Origin: Idiomarina zobellii
Lineage (GTDB): Bacteria; Pseudomonadota; Gammaproteobacteria; Enterobacterales; Alteromonadaceae
Reading direction: 5' to 3'
Assembly (NCBI RefSeq): GCF_900100855.1
Contig: NZ_FNCB01000001.1
Location: forward strand, 360,343 to 424,342
Length of the DNA stretch: 64,000 nt
Below the pieces are notes generated by a model. The model saw only the letters and a list, made by a program, of their open reading frames with translations, ran no database searches and was not told the origin of the DNA. A program made the position numbers and the translations under genes. Positions within the stretch are counted from its first letter, which is position 1, and the number at the start of each line of letters is the position of its first letter. Below, one piece after another: positions 56,570 through 64,000 of this stretch.

Positions 56570-57016
56570 CTAATTCTGTTCGCTTTGCCACTTCATGACT
56601 AAAGCATCTTCGTAGCCATTATGGGTTTTGTAATAGTCGGAGCGCTTAGCCAGCTCGCTGAACCCATACGTTCGATATAAATTAATTGCCGTTGTATTGG
56701 ACGCGCGTACTTCAAGAAATACTGACATTTTGTTCTGGTGCGCATAGTTTAAGGCATCTTTCATCAAGTAATGCGAAAACCCATGCCCTTGATGCTTTGG
56801 ATCAACCGCTACATTAAAAATCGTCAACTCGTCCAGTACCTGCTGACAGATAATATAGCCTATCGTTTCTCCATCAATTGTGAGCCGCCGATTGTAATAA
56901 GCCGGCCCCTGACTTTGGCTGAAAACTGAAAAGCTCCAGGGGTGTTCATGAGCTCGCCGTTCAACCTCATAGCACGCCTTATCGGGCGTAAAGTTTCGAA
57001 GGGTTATTTCAGGCAT
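56570..57016 (-). CDS. rimI: Ribosomal protein S18-alanine N-acetyltransferase RimI
   Basis: This 148-residue GNAT acetyltransferase has the acetyl-CoA loop VDPKHQGHGFSHYLM and the RimI-like ASNTTAINLYRTYGF and HPWSFSVFSQS segments. It acetylates the N-terminus of S18 in E. coli. It overlaps the holD-like gene by eight bases, the pair that is also linked in E. coli, and leads into the deo genes. Confidence 0.92.
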   Translation of the reverse strand: MPEITLRNFTPDKACYEVERRAHEHPWSFSVFSQSQGPAYYNRRLTIDGETIGYIICQQVLDELTIFNVAVDPKHQGHGFSHYLMKDALNYAHQNKMSVFLEVRASNTTAINLYRTYGFSELAKRSDYYKTHNGYEDALVMKWQSEQN

Positions 57017-57320
57017 GGCTTAAACTGCGCCACAGCTCTTTTTTAAATGTGGCTGTCGGTGTTTCATCAAACCAGTTGTCGTAATTAAAACATTTGTCAG
57101 AATTCTCTGCTGCTTTTACAGCGACTGGCCGTTCACCAACACACAAGCAAAAGTCCTTAAACCACTGAGGTAGCTCAACAGGTAACTGCGACTCTCCCAC
57201 CAGATAGTAAGCCCCCATTTTGTAACAGTAATATTGGTTTTCTTTAGGTGTTTTTTCCCAAACAGGAATGTTCATAGCAGCCAGTGCTTGCAGCTGTTGA
57301 GAAGTCCACTGAGCATCCAT
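57009..57320 (-). CDS. holD: DNA polymerase III psi subunit (HolD-like)
   Basis: This 103-residue protein is weakly similar at the N-terminus to E. coli HolD (QLQALAAMNIPVWEK beside LQQLGITQW), the segment that binds HolC. The C-terminal half has no clear match and is shorter than E. coli HolD (137). The strongest support is its position: it overlaps rimI by eight bases, as holD does in enterics. HolD is known to diverge fast. Confidence 0.6.
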   Translation of the reverse strand: MDAQWTSQQLQALAAMNIPVWEKTPKENQYYCYKMGAYYLVGESQLPVELPQWFKDFCLCVGERPVAVKAAENSDKCFNYDNWFDETPTATFKKELWRSLSHA

Positions 57321-57400
57321 AGGAGTTACCGTTTGACTAAGTTACCGAATAGAGATGAATGTAGTGTAATTGAGCAGGATAAATAAGACTAGTAAAGAGT

Positions 57401-57477
57401 TGGCAGGGGCGGAGGGATTCGAACCCCCAACCGTCGGTTTTGGAGACCGCTGTTCTGCCAGTTGGAACTACGCCCCT
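57401..57477 (-). tRNA. trnW: tRNA-Trp (CCA anticodon)
   Basis: The minus strand from 57477 to 57401 folds as a cloverleaf. The acceptor AGGGGCG/CGCCCCT ends with an encoded CCA, the anticodon loop is CTCCAAA (anticodon CCA), and the T loop is TTCGAAT. It is close to E. coli tRNA-Trp. The first anticodon-stem pair is G-A, and the D loop has one extra base. It is read towards holD, with no terminator between them. Confidence 0.96.
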
Positions 57478-57493
57478 AACTCTCGAGGGAAGG

Positions 57494-57521
57494 ATTATAC
57501 CGACAACAAGCCGTGGTACAA
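57494..57521 (-). promoter_or_regulatory. Putative tRNA-Trp promoter
   Basis: On the minus strand TTGTAC (57521-57516) and a perfect TATAAT (57499-57494) are 16 bases apart, ending 16 bases before the tRNA 5' end. It is the best sigma-70 promoter in this part of the window. Confidence 0.7.
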
Positions 57522-57571
57522 GTACTTATTGGCTCTTAGCCTGTTGTTTGCAGATAATTTAACCAGCGAGA

Positions 57572-58432
57572 CTAATGCTCTACGTCGAACAGCTCTTCAT
57601 GAACCAATTCAACAATCTCTTCCACCTTAAATTCATCGATTTGAAAGTGCTCTAAAACACCGTCCTGTACCGATTGCCACTCGTCCTGACCGGCCAGGCT
57701 TCGGGTGCGCAGGTCAATGGCATAGCGCGATATTTTCAAAATACCCAGCAAGTCTAAGGCTATGTTGGATAACTCACTCGATGTTGAAAAAATAGAACTG
57801 TCATCAAACAAGTAATAGATAACTTCGACGACAATTTTTGGGAGCTTCCATTGCTGAGCAAGCAACGCACCCATAGTTGTGTGAGTCGTATTAAACTTAC
57901 GCTGCTCTTGTTCAATAATTTCAGGCCATGGTTGGCTGCTTGAGGCGTTCACTAGCTCAGAGTACTCTTCATCAAATTCTGACAGCATGACAGGAATACC
58001 AGAGCTTTGAAATAAACCGAGCATGTATGCATGGTCTCTCAATTCAGGTTTACCGACGGCTTCTGAAACCATCACACAAGCACTTGCCACCCACTCGTTA
58101 TAACGCCAAAACTCATTAAGATCATAGTCCGACTTAAGCGCGGACTTTAACGCTACCGCTTTTACAATAGGGAAAACTCGTCGAAAACCCAGCGTCATAA
58201 CCGCCTGCTGGATAGAGTCTATTTCTTTTGCCCGCCGATAAGCTGCAGAATTCACCACTTGCAAAACCGCAGCGGCAATCCCCATATCCGAAGCAATGGC
58301 CTCAGCAATAACGGACACATCGGGCTCTTCTTTTTTGGCTTCACTACTAACAGTTAACAGAGTTTGCGGTCGTGGCGGTATACTCACTTTTTGTAATAAC
58401 CGTTTCTCTGCTGTTGTAATTTCTATCGCCAT
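57572..58432 (-). CDS. HDOD domain protein
   Basis: This protein has 286 residues from the ATG at 58432, with GGAG five bases upstream; the reading from 58474 lacks this. Residues about 15-215 form an HDOD domain (VSIPPRPQTLL, ILQVVNSAAYRRAKEIDSIQ, TLGFRRVFPIVKAVAL), an HD-like helical domain that usually lacks catalytic metal ligands. Such proteins act as adaptors in motility and cyclic di-GMP signalling. The partner is unknown. It is divergent from tamA and its stop is 95 bases from the tRNA-Trp gene. Confidence 0.87.
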   Translation of the reverse strand: MAIEITTAEKRLLQKVSIPPRPQTLLTVSSEAKKEEPDVSVIAEAIASDMGIAAAVLQVVNSAAYRRAKEIDSIQQAVMTLGFRRVFPIVKAVALKSALKSDYDLNEFWRYNEWVASACVMVSEAVGKPELRDHAYMLGLFQSSGIPVMLSEFDEEYSELVNASSSQPWPEIIEQEQRKFNTTHTTMGALLAQQWKLPKIVVEVIYYLFDDSSIFSTSSELSNIALDLLGILKISRYAIDLRTRSLAGQDEWQSVQDGVLEHFQIDEFKVEEIVELVHEELFDVEH

Positions 58433-58518
58433 AATGTCTCCAAGTTGAACCCAATGAGTGACACAGAGTCTCAAACAATGAGATTATGTTGCCACCTTTT
58501 TTATGGTAAAACACATCA

Positions 58519-60246
58519 ATGCTTTACATTCGCTGTATTCTTATTGCTTGTAGCTTATTCGTTAGCTGTCTGACTTTTGCTTCCGTAGAAGTAAGAGTTT
58601 CGGGTGTCGACGGTAAAGCCTATGACAATGTCATGACGCTACTACAAATTGCCCGACTCAATGATAGCGAGAGTTACGCAGACTATCGAGTTCGGTATCT
58701 ACACCGACAAGCCCCTGACGATATTCAAAAAGCATTGCGTCCTTATGGATATTATCAGGTTGAAGTGAATGCTCAACTAGAAAGTGTTGAGAGCGGTTGG
58801 GTTGCCTCGTATGAGGTGGTATTGAATGAGCCCGCACGCATAACGAAAAACAGTTGGATTATAAATGGTGATGCCTCAGATGATGATGTCTTCCTCGCCT
58901 TGTTAAAAAACAGTGACCTGAAAGAAAATCAGCGTTTTATTCACAGCCAGTATGAAGCACTAAAGTCTCGTTTTTTATCCTTAGCAAGCCGTCGCGGCTA
59001 CCACGATGCGCATTTCAATAAACACGATGTAGAAATTGATGTTGATAAAAACACCGCTAATATCGATGTTATTTTCGAGTCAGGTCAACGCTACAGGTTT
59101 GGCTCGGTAACCTTTGAGCAAGACATCCTAAATGATGATCTACTGCAGCGATTTGTGCCTTTCGAGCAGAGCGATGGCTATACGAGCCAGGAGCTGAGCA
59201 ATTTACAAGTCGCACTGCTCGACAGTGGCTATTTTTCGCAAGTTCAGGTTACCCCTCGATGGAATGACTCTAAAAAGCACCATGTGCCTATTGATGTTAA
59301 ATCGACGGCAAACTATAGAAACCAATATCAATATGGGATTGGCTATGGCACAGATACTGGTGCGCGAGTTAGTGCCAGTCTGAATCGGCGTTGGGTAAAT
59401 TCAGAGGGGCATCAACTGCGTGGCATGACTCAAGTCTCTCAAATTGAAAGCCGCATTGGTGCAAATTACATTATCCCGGGGCAAAATCCACAATCGGATT
59501 ATTACCGTTTTAACGCCGAGGTCTCAGACAAAGATAACGAAGGTCAGGAGAGCCGTTTATATAGACTGGGTGCATCCAGTGTGGTGACTATGAGTAAATG
59601 GCGCCATGAGTTCGGTTTAAGCTGGCAGCGCGACGACTTTGAAATTGGTGAAACCATAGGCACCAGTCAGTTCCTAATTCCTCACTCAAGCTGGAATTAT
59701 ATGTCCGCAGATGGCCGTCTTAATATCGATAAAGGGTTTCGTTTTGATGCAACTCTAAAAGCGGCAAATGACGCTGTTTTATCTGATGCGAACATGGCAA
59801 GCTTAGAGTTAGGATTCAAAGCTGTTCTGCCTTTGACAGAGCGTTTCAGAGTGCTGACACGAGCGAATCTGGGGGCGACCTATATCGAGGACTTTAATGC
59901 GCTCCCTCCATCGCTACGATTTTTTGCCGGTGGTGACCACAGTGTCCGCGGTTATGCTTATGAACAACTTGGCCCTGAAGATGATACCGGTACCGTCATC
60001 GGTGGACGTTATTTGGCCACTGCCAGTGCTGAAGTCGACTACCGGTTCAAAGAGAACTGGAGAATCGCGCTTTTTACCGACATCGGCAATGCTATGATTG
60101 AGCCCAACGAAAAGTTAAAGCAGAGTGTTGGCTTTGGTATTCGCTGGATATCTCCCATCGGCTCTATTCGGCTCGACCTCGCTCAAGCCATTGATGAACC
60201 TGATAAACCCTGGCGCTTACACTTAACTTTAGGGCCTGACCTATGA
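58519..60246 (+). CDS. tamA: Translocation and assembly module subunit TamA
   Basis: This 575-residue Omp85 protein has a signal peptide (about residues 1-22), three POTRA domains (about 25-265; note RPYGYYQVEVNA and GQRYRFGSVTFEQ) and a 16-stranded outer-membrane barrel (from about 270), with FFAGGDHSVRGYAYEQLGP as the Omp85 loop-6 motif. With TamB it helps insert autotransporters and carries lipids between membranes. The length matches E. coli TamA (577). It overlaps tamB by four bases. Confidence 0.95.
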   Translation: MLYIRCILIACSLFVSCLTFASVEVRVSGVDGKAYDNVMTLLQIARLNDSESYADYRVRYLHRQAPDDIQKALRPYGYYQVEVNAQLESVESGWVASYEVVLNEPARITKNSWIINGDASDDDVFLALLKNSDLKENQRFIHSQYEALKSRFLSLASRRGYHDAHFNKHDVEIDVDKNTANIDVIFESGQRYRFGSVTFEQDILNDDLLQRFVPFEQSDGYTSQELSNLQVALLDSGYFSQVQVTPRWNDSKKHHVPIDVKSTANYRNQYQYGIGYGTDTGARVSASLNRRWVNSEGHQLRGMTQVSQIESRIGANYIIPGQNPQSDYYRFNAEVSDKDNEGQESRLYRLGASSVVTMSKWRHEFGLSWQRDDFEIGETIGTSQFLIPHSSWNYMSADGRLNIDKGFRFDATLKAANDAVLSDANMASLELGFKAVLPLTERFRVLTRANLGATYIEDFNALPPSLRFFAGGDHSVRGYAYEQLGPEDDTGTVIGGRYLATASAEVDYRFKENWRIALFTDIGNAMIEPNEKLKQSVGFGIRWISPIGSIRLDLAQAIDEPDKPWRLHLTLGPDL

Positions 60247-63200
60247 GTATTTACCGTTGGTTGGCAAGCATAATACTAGGTGTATTTATTATACTGCCCA
60301 CAATAGTCCTGGCGCTTTTGGGCACGGAAGTCGGCAGCCGTTGGGTTATAGAAAAATCTATTCATTACGTTCCCGTCGATATCAGTTATGAACAGTTTCA
60401 AGGCAAGCTGCTCAGTAATTTTAGTTTTAAGAGGCTAAATGTCGAATCAGAGTCATTTGCTTATAAAACAAAAGAGTTAAAGATTCACTGGCAACCCTTA
60501 GCTCTACTGTCAGGCAGTGTTACTGTAAAGAACATTGCCAGCCAGCACAGTGAGATCCGACTTCGTCCCTCTGACGCTAGTTCAAGCGATGATGTGCGCC
60601 CTGTCTCTGTTGAAGATATACAAATAGAGTTACCACTCGCCATTGATATTAAAAAGCTAACACTGTCTGACAGTTTATTCTTTCTGTTTGACGCTCCCGC
60701 GCAAACGCTTGATATGACTCTTTCGGTAAAAGCCCATACTAATGGAGTCGTTTCGTTAAGAAATCTAAGCGCCACTCACCAATACATGACGGCCTCCATA
60801 AGTGGTCAATCTTCGTTGTCCTATCCATTTAAAAGCTCGCTTACAAGCCAGATTCGGTTGCATTCACCGGACTACCCGAAACTGACAGTAGACAGTAAGT
60901 TTAAAGGAAATATAGAAAAAATTGTCGCTAACAATCACTTTACTGAGAGTATCAGTGGCTCAGTAGAGGCAACGGTTCTCGAGCCTTTAGAAGATCTAAC
61001 ATGGTCTTTTAGCAGCCAATGGAGTGACAATGACTTAACCCCGTGGTTAAACGCTCTTGGCGCAGGAAATATAAGCCTTGCCTTCAATGGAGCTATCGCA
61101 GGAGAGGGTGATGTGAAGCGAGCCTTAGTCTCGCCTGATCTATCCATTGTCGTGAACCAACAACCAGTAAAGATAGCTGGCGAAGTATCTTATCAAGCGG
61201 ACGCTATAAAGCTTCATGCACTTAAAGTCAGCTCAGATAGTGATATTAATGGTGATTTATTCGTTAACGGTGACATCTCACAGCTTACTTCAGAGCCAAG
61301 TTTTCAACTCACCACCCAATGGAGCGAGCTCTTCTATAAGCCGAACAACCTTCTTGCAAAAAATGGTGAGGTAGAAATAAAAGGATCACTAAACAACTTA
61401 TCCATTCGTTTATCGAGTCATCTGTCTGGGGTGTTGCCAACACCACTGAACTTAAACGCCAAAGCAACACTGACTCCAAGTCGGCTACATGTCACAGAAC
61501 TAGAGGTCAGTCAGGACCGTAATACCATTCTTGCTGAAACGACCGTTGATTGGGCGGATGATATTTCTTTAGCTGCCAACATCTCAGGCCTCTATAAAGG
61601 CGATGAAGTCACCAGCGATATTTCTATGCGTTACGTTGATCCTTACTTGTTTATTAACAAACTGGAAGGTCGTTGGGGTGAACAGTCATTTACCGTTAAC
61701 GGGGCCCTAAGCCCAGGTCAGGCACTATACTGGGAGGTCCGGTCAAATCGATTAGATGATATATCGACACTAAGAGGTGCTGCTTTGGCTTCAGGCACTA
61801 TTGAAGGCCAGTTGAATCAACCAAACTTTACAATGCACCTCGATACATTCGAGCTAAATCATCCTGACTATAGCAAGGTGTTTTTAACCGAACCGACTCA
61901 GGTTTCATTAAATTACGAGAACATGAGTTTTAGTCTAATGCCCACATGTCTCCGGTATAAAGGGTTAAAATCCCCATTATGTGTTGAACTGGAAAAGACA
62001 GAAAACCTGTTGTCTTTCGACGCTAATGCGCAGTCAGTCCCATTAAATGTCATACAGGCACTTATAGCTCCTTCCGCGCCTTATAATTTAGCAGGGAAAC
62101 TAACGCTTAATGTCGACGGTAAAGTGGATACCAATACGGCCGAACTAAGCCAATTAAATGCATCTATAAACGCAGACAACAGTACAGTCGAAGTCGCTGA
62201 AGAAACAGTAACTCTGGATACGTTAAGTTTAAACGCTGAAACTAAAGAGCAGAGATTAGCCGTTTACTTAAAGGCTGCCGCTAAACAACAAGGACTTAAT
62301 CTTGACGGTACTTTAAGAACTGATAATTTGTCATTAAACAGCAGTTTGTCCGGCACCGCTGTTCTTCGGTCTGAAACTCTGGAGCTTGCCAATTTATTAA
62401 CTCCCCAATTAGATATTGGCGATGGTCAAGCGTCTGCAAACCTGCGTATTAGCGGAACCATTCCGTCTCCCCTTGCATCGGGAGACATTCAACTAAATGC
62501 CAACCAAGTAGTTGTACTTAAGTCCGGAACAATGATCAGTGACCTGACCGCAGCTTTAAACGCAAATGCTAACTCCGGTGAATTTGAAGTAAATGCCGCA
62601 GGACTCATCGGAGACGGCAACTTTAATATTGATGGCAAGCTAAATCTATTCAAACGCCGTGGAGAATTAGAAATTAATGGTGACGAGCTGCTTATTGTCG
62701 ATACCTCAGATATTCTCATAGAAGCCTCTCCTGAAATACAAATCAGTATCGATAAGAACCTTGTCAGTCTTAGCGGGAACTTAAACATCCCGAAGGCACG
62801 CATAACACCGGTAGAGCTAAACCAAGCGGAAACAGAGTCAGCCGATGTTAGGCTAAAAAATGAAGAAAAGAAGGCATCGACATTCAAAACACAAACGGAT
62901 TTAAGAGTTTCATTAGGGGAAGATGTTCGTGTTAAAGCTCTCGGTTTTTCTGGCCAGTTAGAAGGTGGTCTTCGAATCACTCAACAACCGAACTCCCCAG
63001 CCAAAGGGGACGGAACAATTGGAGTTACAACCGGACAATATGAGATTTATGGACAAAAATTAACAGTCGAAAGAGGCGACTTGCTCTTTAATGACGTACC
63101 ACTAAGCAACCCATCATTAAACCTGCGTGTTACAAGGGATATCTCGTCAACCGCTGGCGAGCAACGACCTCCTGATGAAATTGGAGCACGTATCACAGGA

Positions 63201-63617
63201 AGTATAGAGCAACCCGAATTAGGCTTATTTTCGACCCCACCTTTACCGGATAGCACTATTCTTTCCTACTTGCTTTTCGGAAAGCCGCCTGGCAGCCAAG
63301 GTGATGTAGATAACCTTGAACTCCAAGCCGCTTTATTAGTTGGCGGACGTAGTACAAAATTTTTAACTGAAGGACTAAAGGAAACATTCGACTTAGACGA
63401 AGTTTCTATCGACTCACAAACAAGCGATGTAAACGATACGTCTTTATATATAGGTAAACACTTATCTCCAGATCTCTATATTAAGTATGGAATAGGCTTA
63501 ATTGAGCCCACCTCTACATTCATTCTCAGGTACAGCCTTTCCGACCAATTGATTTTTGAATCAATTTCTACGTCAGAGGGACAAGGTGGCGATCTTATCT
63601 ACACGATAGAGAATTAA
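60243..63617 (+). CDS. tamB: Translocation and assembly module subunit TamB
   Basis: This 1124-residue protein of the AsmA-like/VPS13-like bridge family has an N-terminal membrane helix (about residues 5-27). A long series of beta-rich repeats follows, and then the conserved C-terminal TamB domain (from about 800; TGQYEIYGQKLTVERGDLLFND, broken here at the recognised core, and SYLLFGKPPG). It spans the periplasm from the inner membrane to TamA. E. coli TamB has 1259 residues, so this one is somewhat shorter. Confidence 0.94.
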   Translation: MSIYRWLASIILGVFIILPTIVLALLGTEVGSRWVIEKSIHYVPVDISYEQFQGKLLSNFSFKRLNVESESFAYKTKELKIHWQPLALLSGSVTVKNIASQHSEIRLRPSDASSSDDVRPVSVEDIQIELPLAIDIKKLTLSDSLFFLFDAPAQTLDMTLSVKAHTNGVVSLRNLSATHQYMTASISGQSSLSYPFKSSLTSQIRLHSPDYPKLTVDSKFKGNIEKIVANNHFTESISGSVEATVLEPLEDLTWSFSSQWSDNDLTPWLNALGAGNISLAFNGAIAGEGDVKRALVSPDLSIVVNQQPVKIAGEVSYQADAIKLHALKVSSDSDINGDLFVNGDISQLTSEPSFQLTTQWSELFYKPNNLLAKNGEVEIKGSLNNLSIRLSSHLSGVLPTPLNLNAKATLTPSRLHVTELEVSQDRNTILAETTVDWADDISLAANISGLYKGDEVTSDISMRYVDPYLFINKLEGRWGEQSFTVNGALSPGQALYWEVRSNRLDDISTLRGAALASGTIEGQLNQPNFTMHLDTFELNHPDYSKVFLTEPTQVSLNYENMSFSLMPTCLRYKGLKSPLCVELEKTENLLSFDANAQSVPLNVIQALIAPSAPYNLAGKLTLNVDGKVDTNTAELSQLNASINADNSTVEVAEETVTLDTLSLNAETKEQRLAVYLKAAAKQQGLNLDGTLRTDNLSLNSSLSGTAVLRSETLELANLLTPQLDIGDGQASANLRISGTIPSPLASGDIQLNANQVVVLKSGTMISDLTAALNANANSGEFEVNAAGLIGDGNFNIDGKLNLFKRRGELEINGDELLIVDTSDILIEASPEIQISIDKNLVSLSGNLNIPKARITPVELNQAETESADVRLKNEEKKASTFKTQTDLRVSLGEDVRVKALGFSGQLEGGLRITQQPNSPAKGDGTIGVTTGQYEIYGQKLTVERGDLLFNDVPLSNPSLNLRVTRDISSTAGEQRPPDEIGARITGSIEQPELGLFSTPPLPDSTILSYLLFGKPPGSQGDVDNLELQAALLVGGRSTKFLTEGLKETFDLDEVSIDSQTSDVNDTSLYIGKHLSPDLYIKYGIGLIEPTSTFILRYSLSDQLIFESISTSEGQGGDLIYTIEN

Positions 63618-63687
63618 TAACGAACATCCTGCGAGTCGCCTAATGCTATTGCATCAGGTGTGATGGCAGTTCCGGGAGGACGGGCAT
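63618..63687. other. Short spacer after tamB with a hairpin
   Basis: CCTAATGC (63639-63646) pairs with GCATCAGG (63651-63658), seven of eight positions, across TATT. No T tract follows, so it is at best a weak terminator of tamB. The rest of the spacer shows no gene. Confidence 0.4.
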
Positions 63688-63717
63688 AAAAAAAGCCCCC
63701 AGCATCAGCTGAGGGCT
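63688..63717 (-). terminator. rRNA operon terminator, distal copy
   Basis: On the minus strand AGCCCTCAGC (63717-63708) pairs with GCTGGGGGCT (63703-63694), nine of ten positions, followed by seven T. It stands after the 5S remnant at 63731-63750 and resembles the proximal terminator at 63859-63888. Confidence 0.85.
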
Positions 63718-63730
63718 TCTTAAATTGGAA

Positions 63731-63750
63731 GTCTGGCGGTGTCCTACTTT
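63731..63750 (-). pseudogene. Remnant of a second 5S rRNA 3' end
   Basis: GTCTGGCGGTGTCCTACTTT (plus-strand reading) repeats the 3' end of the 5S gene at 63901 (GTCTGGCGGTGACCTACTCT), 18 of 20 positions, including the base-paired terminal helix strand. The match stops there; the rest of the 5S is missing. The following terminator is also duplicated. Confidence 0.7.
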
Positions 63751-63751
63751 A

Positions 63752-63821
63752 CTCCGGGCTTCCTGCCCTCCGCCCTTCGGGCCGCACTAACGTGCGTTCA
63801 AAATCGCTCCCGGCGATTTTG
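63752..63821 (-). other. Cluster of hairpins between the 5S copies
   Basis: Three consecutive inverted repeats are seen in this spacer: GCC-CTTCG-GGC near 63772, CGCAC-TAAC-GTGCG at about 63784-63796, and CAAAATCGC-TCCCG-GCGATTTTG (63799-63821, perfect 9-bp stem). Such structures may act in rRNA precursor processing. I cannot name the element. Confidence 0.5.
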
Positions 63822-63858
63822 TCACATGCCCATGCTCGAGTAGCACAACACACAAAAT

Positions 63859-63888
63859 AAAAAGCCCCAGCCAAAATCGGCTGGGGCT
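63859..63888 (-). terminator. rRNA operon terminator, proximal copy
   Basis: AGCCCCAGCC (63863-63872) and GGCTGGGGCT (63879-63888) form a perfect 10-bp stem with a six-base loop. On the minus strand it is followed by TTTTTATTTTG. It ends 12 bases past the 5S 3' end. Confidence 0.9.
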
Positions 63889-63900
63889 CTTTTATTTGAA

Positions 63901-64000
63901 GTCTGGCGGTGACCTACTCTCACATGGGGAGACCCCACACTACCATCGGCGCTGGTGTGTTTCACTGCTGAGTTCGGGATGGATTCAGGTGGTGCCACAC
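63901..64000 (-). rRNA. rrf: 5S ribosomal RNA, 3' part
   Basis: The minus strand from 64000 to 63901 matches bacterial 5S rRNA from about position 18 on, with ACCTGAATCCATCCCGAAC, CAGTGAAAC, CGCCGATGGTAGTGTGGGG and the 3' strand CACCGCCAGAC. The first 16-20 bases and the rest of the rRNA operon lie beyond the window edge. The operon converges with tamAB. Confidence 0.96.

Noticed and set aside
57370..57630. Plus-strand ORF of 86 codons
   Set aside because: It runs through the tRNA-Trp gene and its promoter in antisense; its GFEPP-like residues are the known artefact of translating tRNA genes.

Overview
The window looks like chromosomal core DNA of a marine gammaproteobacterium of the Alteromonadales type, most probably Idiomarina or a close relative. 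This is inferred from gene content, moderate GC and gene order; the sequence alone does not prove the genus. Supporting features are a TtpC/DUF3450/TPR-type TonB cluster, a hisGDCBHAFI operon with a His-rich leader peptide, a RibB-type protein with a degenerate cyclohydrolase domain, and an E. coli-like neighbourhood of ettA, radA, serB, smp, yjjV, prfC, deo, rimI and holD. I see no insertion sequence, prophage, integron or CRISPR array, and no obviously broken protein gene.

Layout. 1-5541 (minus strand): the N-terminal part of fadD cut by the window edge with a likely FadR operator, an alpha/beta hydrolase, a Slp lipoprotein, a small Gln-rich protein, tsaB, a YoaA/DinG helicase, and a second small Gln-rich protein that shares a C-terminal motif with the first. 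5650-12943 (plus): a complete histidine operon behind a leader-peptide attenuator. 12955-15576 (minus): a MATE exporter, a hydrolase and a MAPEG protein. 15595-22545 (minus): adk, htpG with a heat-shock promoter, recR, ybaB, dnaX with an A10 slippery run, apt, a single-domain response regulator and a 40-residue membrane protein too short for routine ORF finding. 22619-27681 (minus): the TonB energy-transduction operon (DUF3450, TtpC-like, ExbB, ExbD, TonB, TPR).

28159-35458: priC, a histone-deacetylase-like enzyme and a ComFB-like protein (plus), then the signal recognition particle RNA and a crotonase/FabH-like pair (minus), then yajG, a periplasmic cyclophilin, ampG and a panE-like gene (plus). 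35439-39446 (minus): nrdR, ribD, the RibB protein and glyA. 39606-51412: ettA, an ABC uptake system co-oriented with radA, a large two-PilZ protein, serB/smp, a TatD-family nuclease and prfC. 51591-57477: a chemotaxis receptor, the deoC-deoA-deoB operon with holD and rimI upstream, and tRNA-Trp. 57572-63617: an HDOD protein and tamA-tamB. 63618-64000: the 3' end of an rRNA operon on the minus strand, with two terminators and an apparent remnant of a second 5S gene.

Biologically the window holds housekeeping functions: histidine and riboflavin synthesis, deoxynucleoside catabolism, replication and repair (dnaX, recR, priC, holD, radA, yoaA), envelope export (tamAB, ampG, lipoproteins), TonB-driven uptake and signalling. 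The more unusual points are the regulatory sequences: the his attenuator, the sigma-32 promoter, the FadR-like site, the dnaX slippery tract and terminators embedded in opposing genes. Other points are the degenerate rib protein, the paired small proteins ending in a hydrophobic-D-x-Y-A motif, and the duplicated 5S tail.
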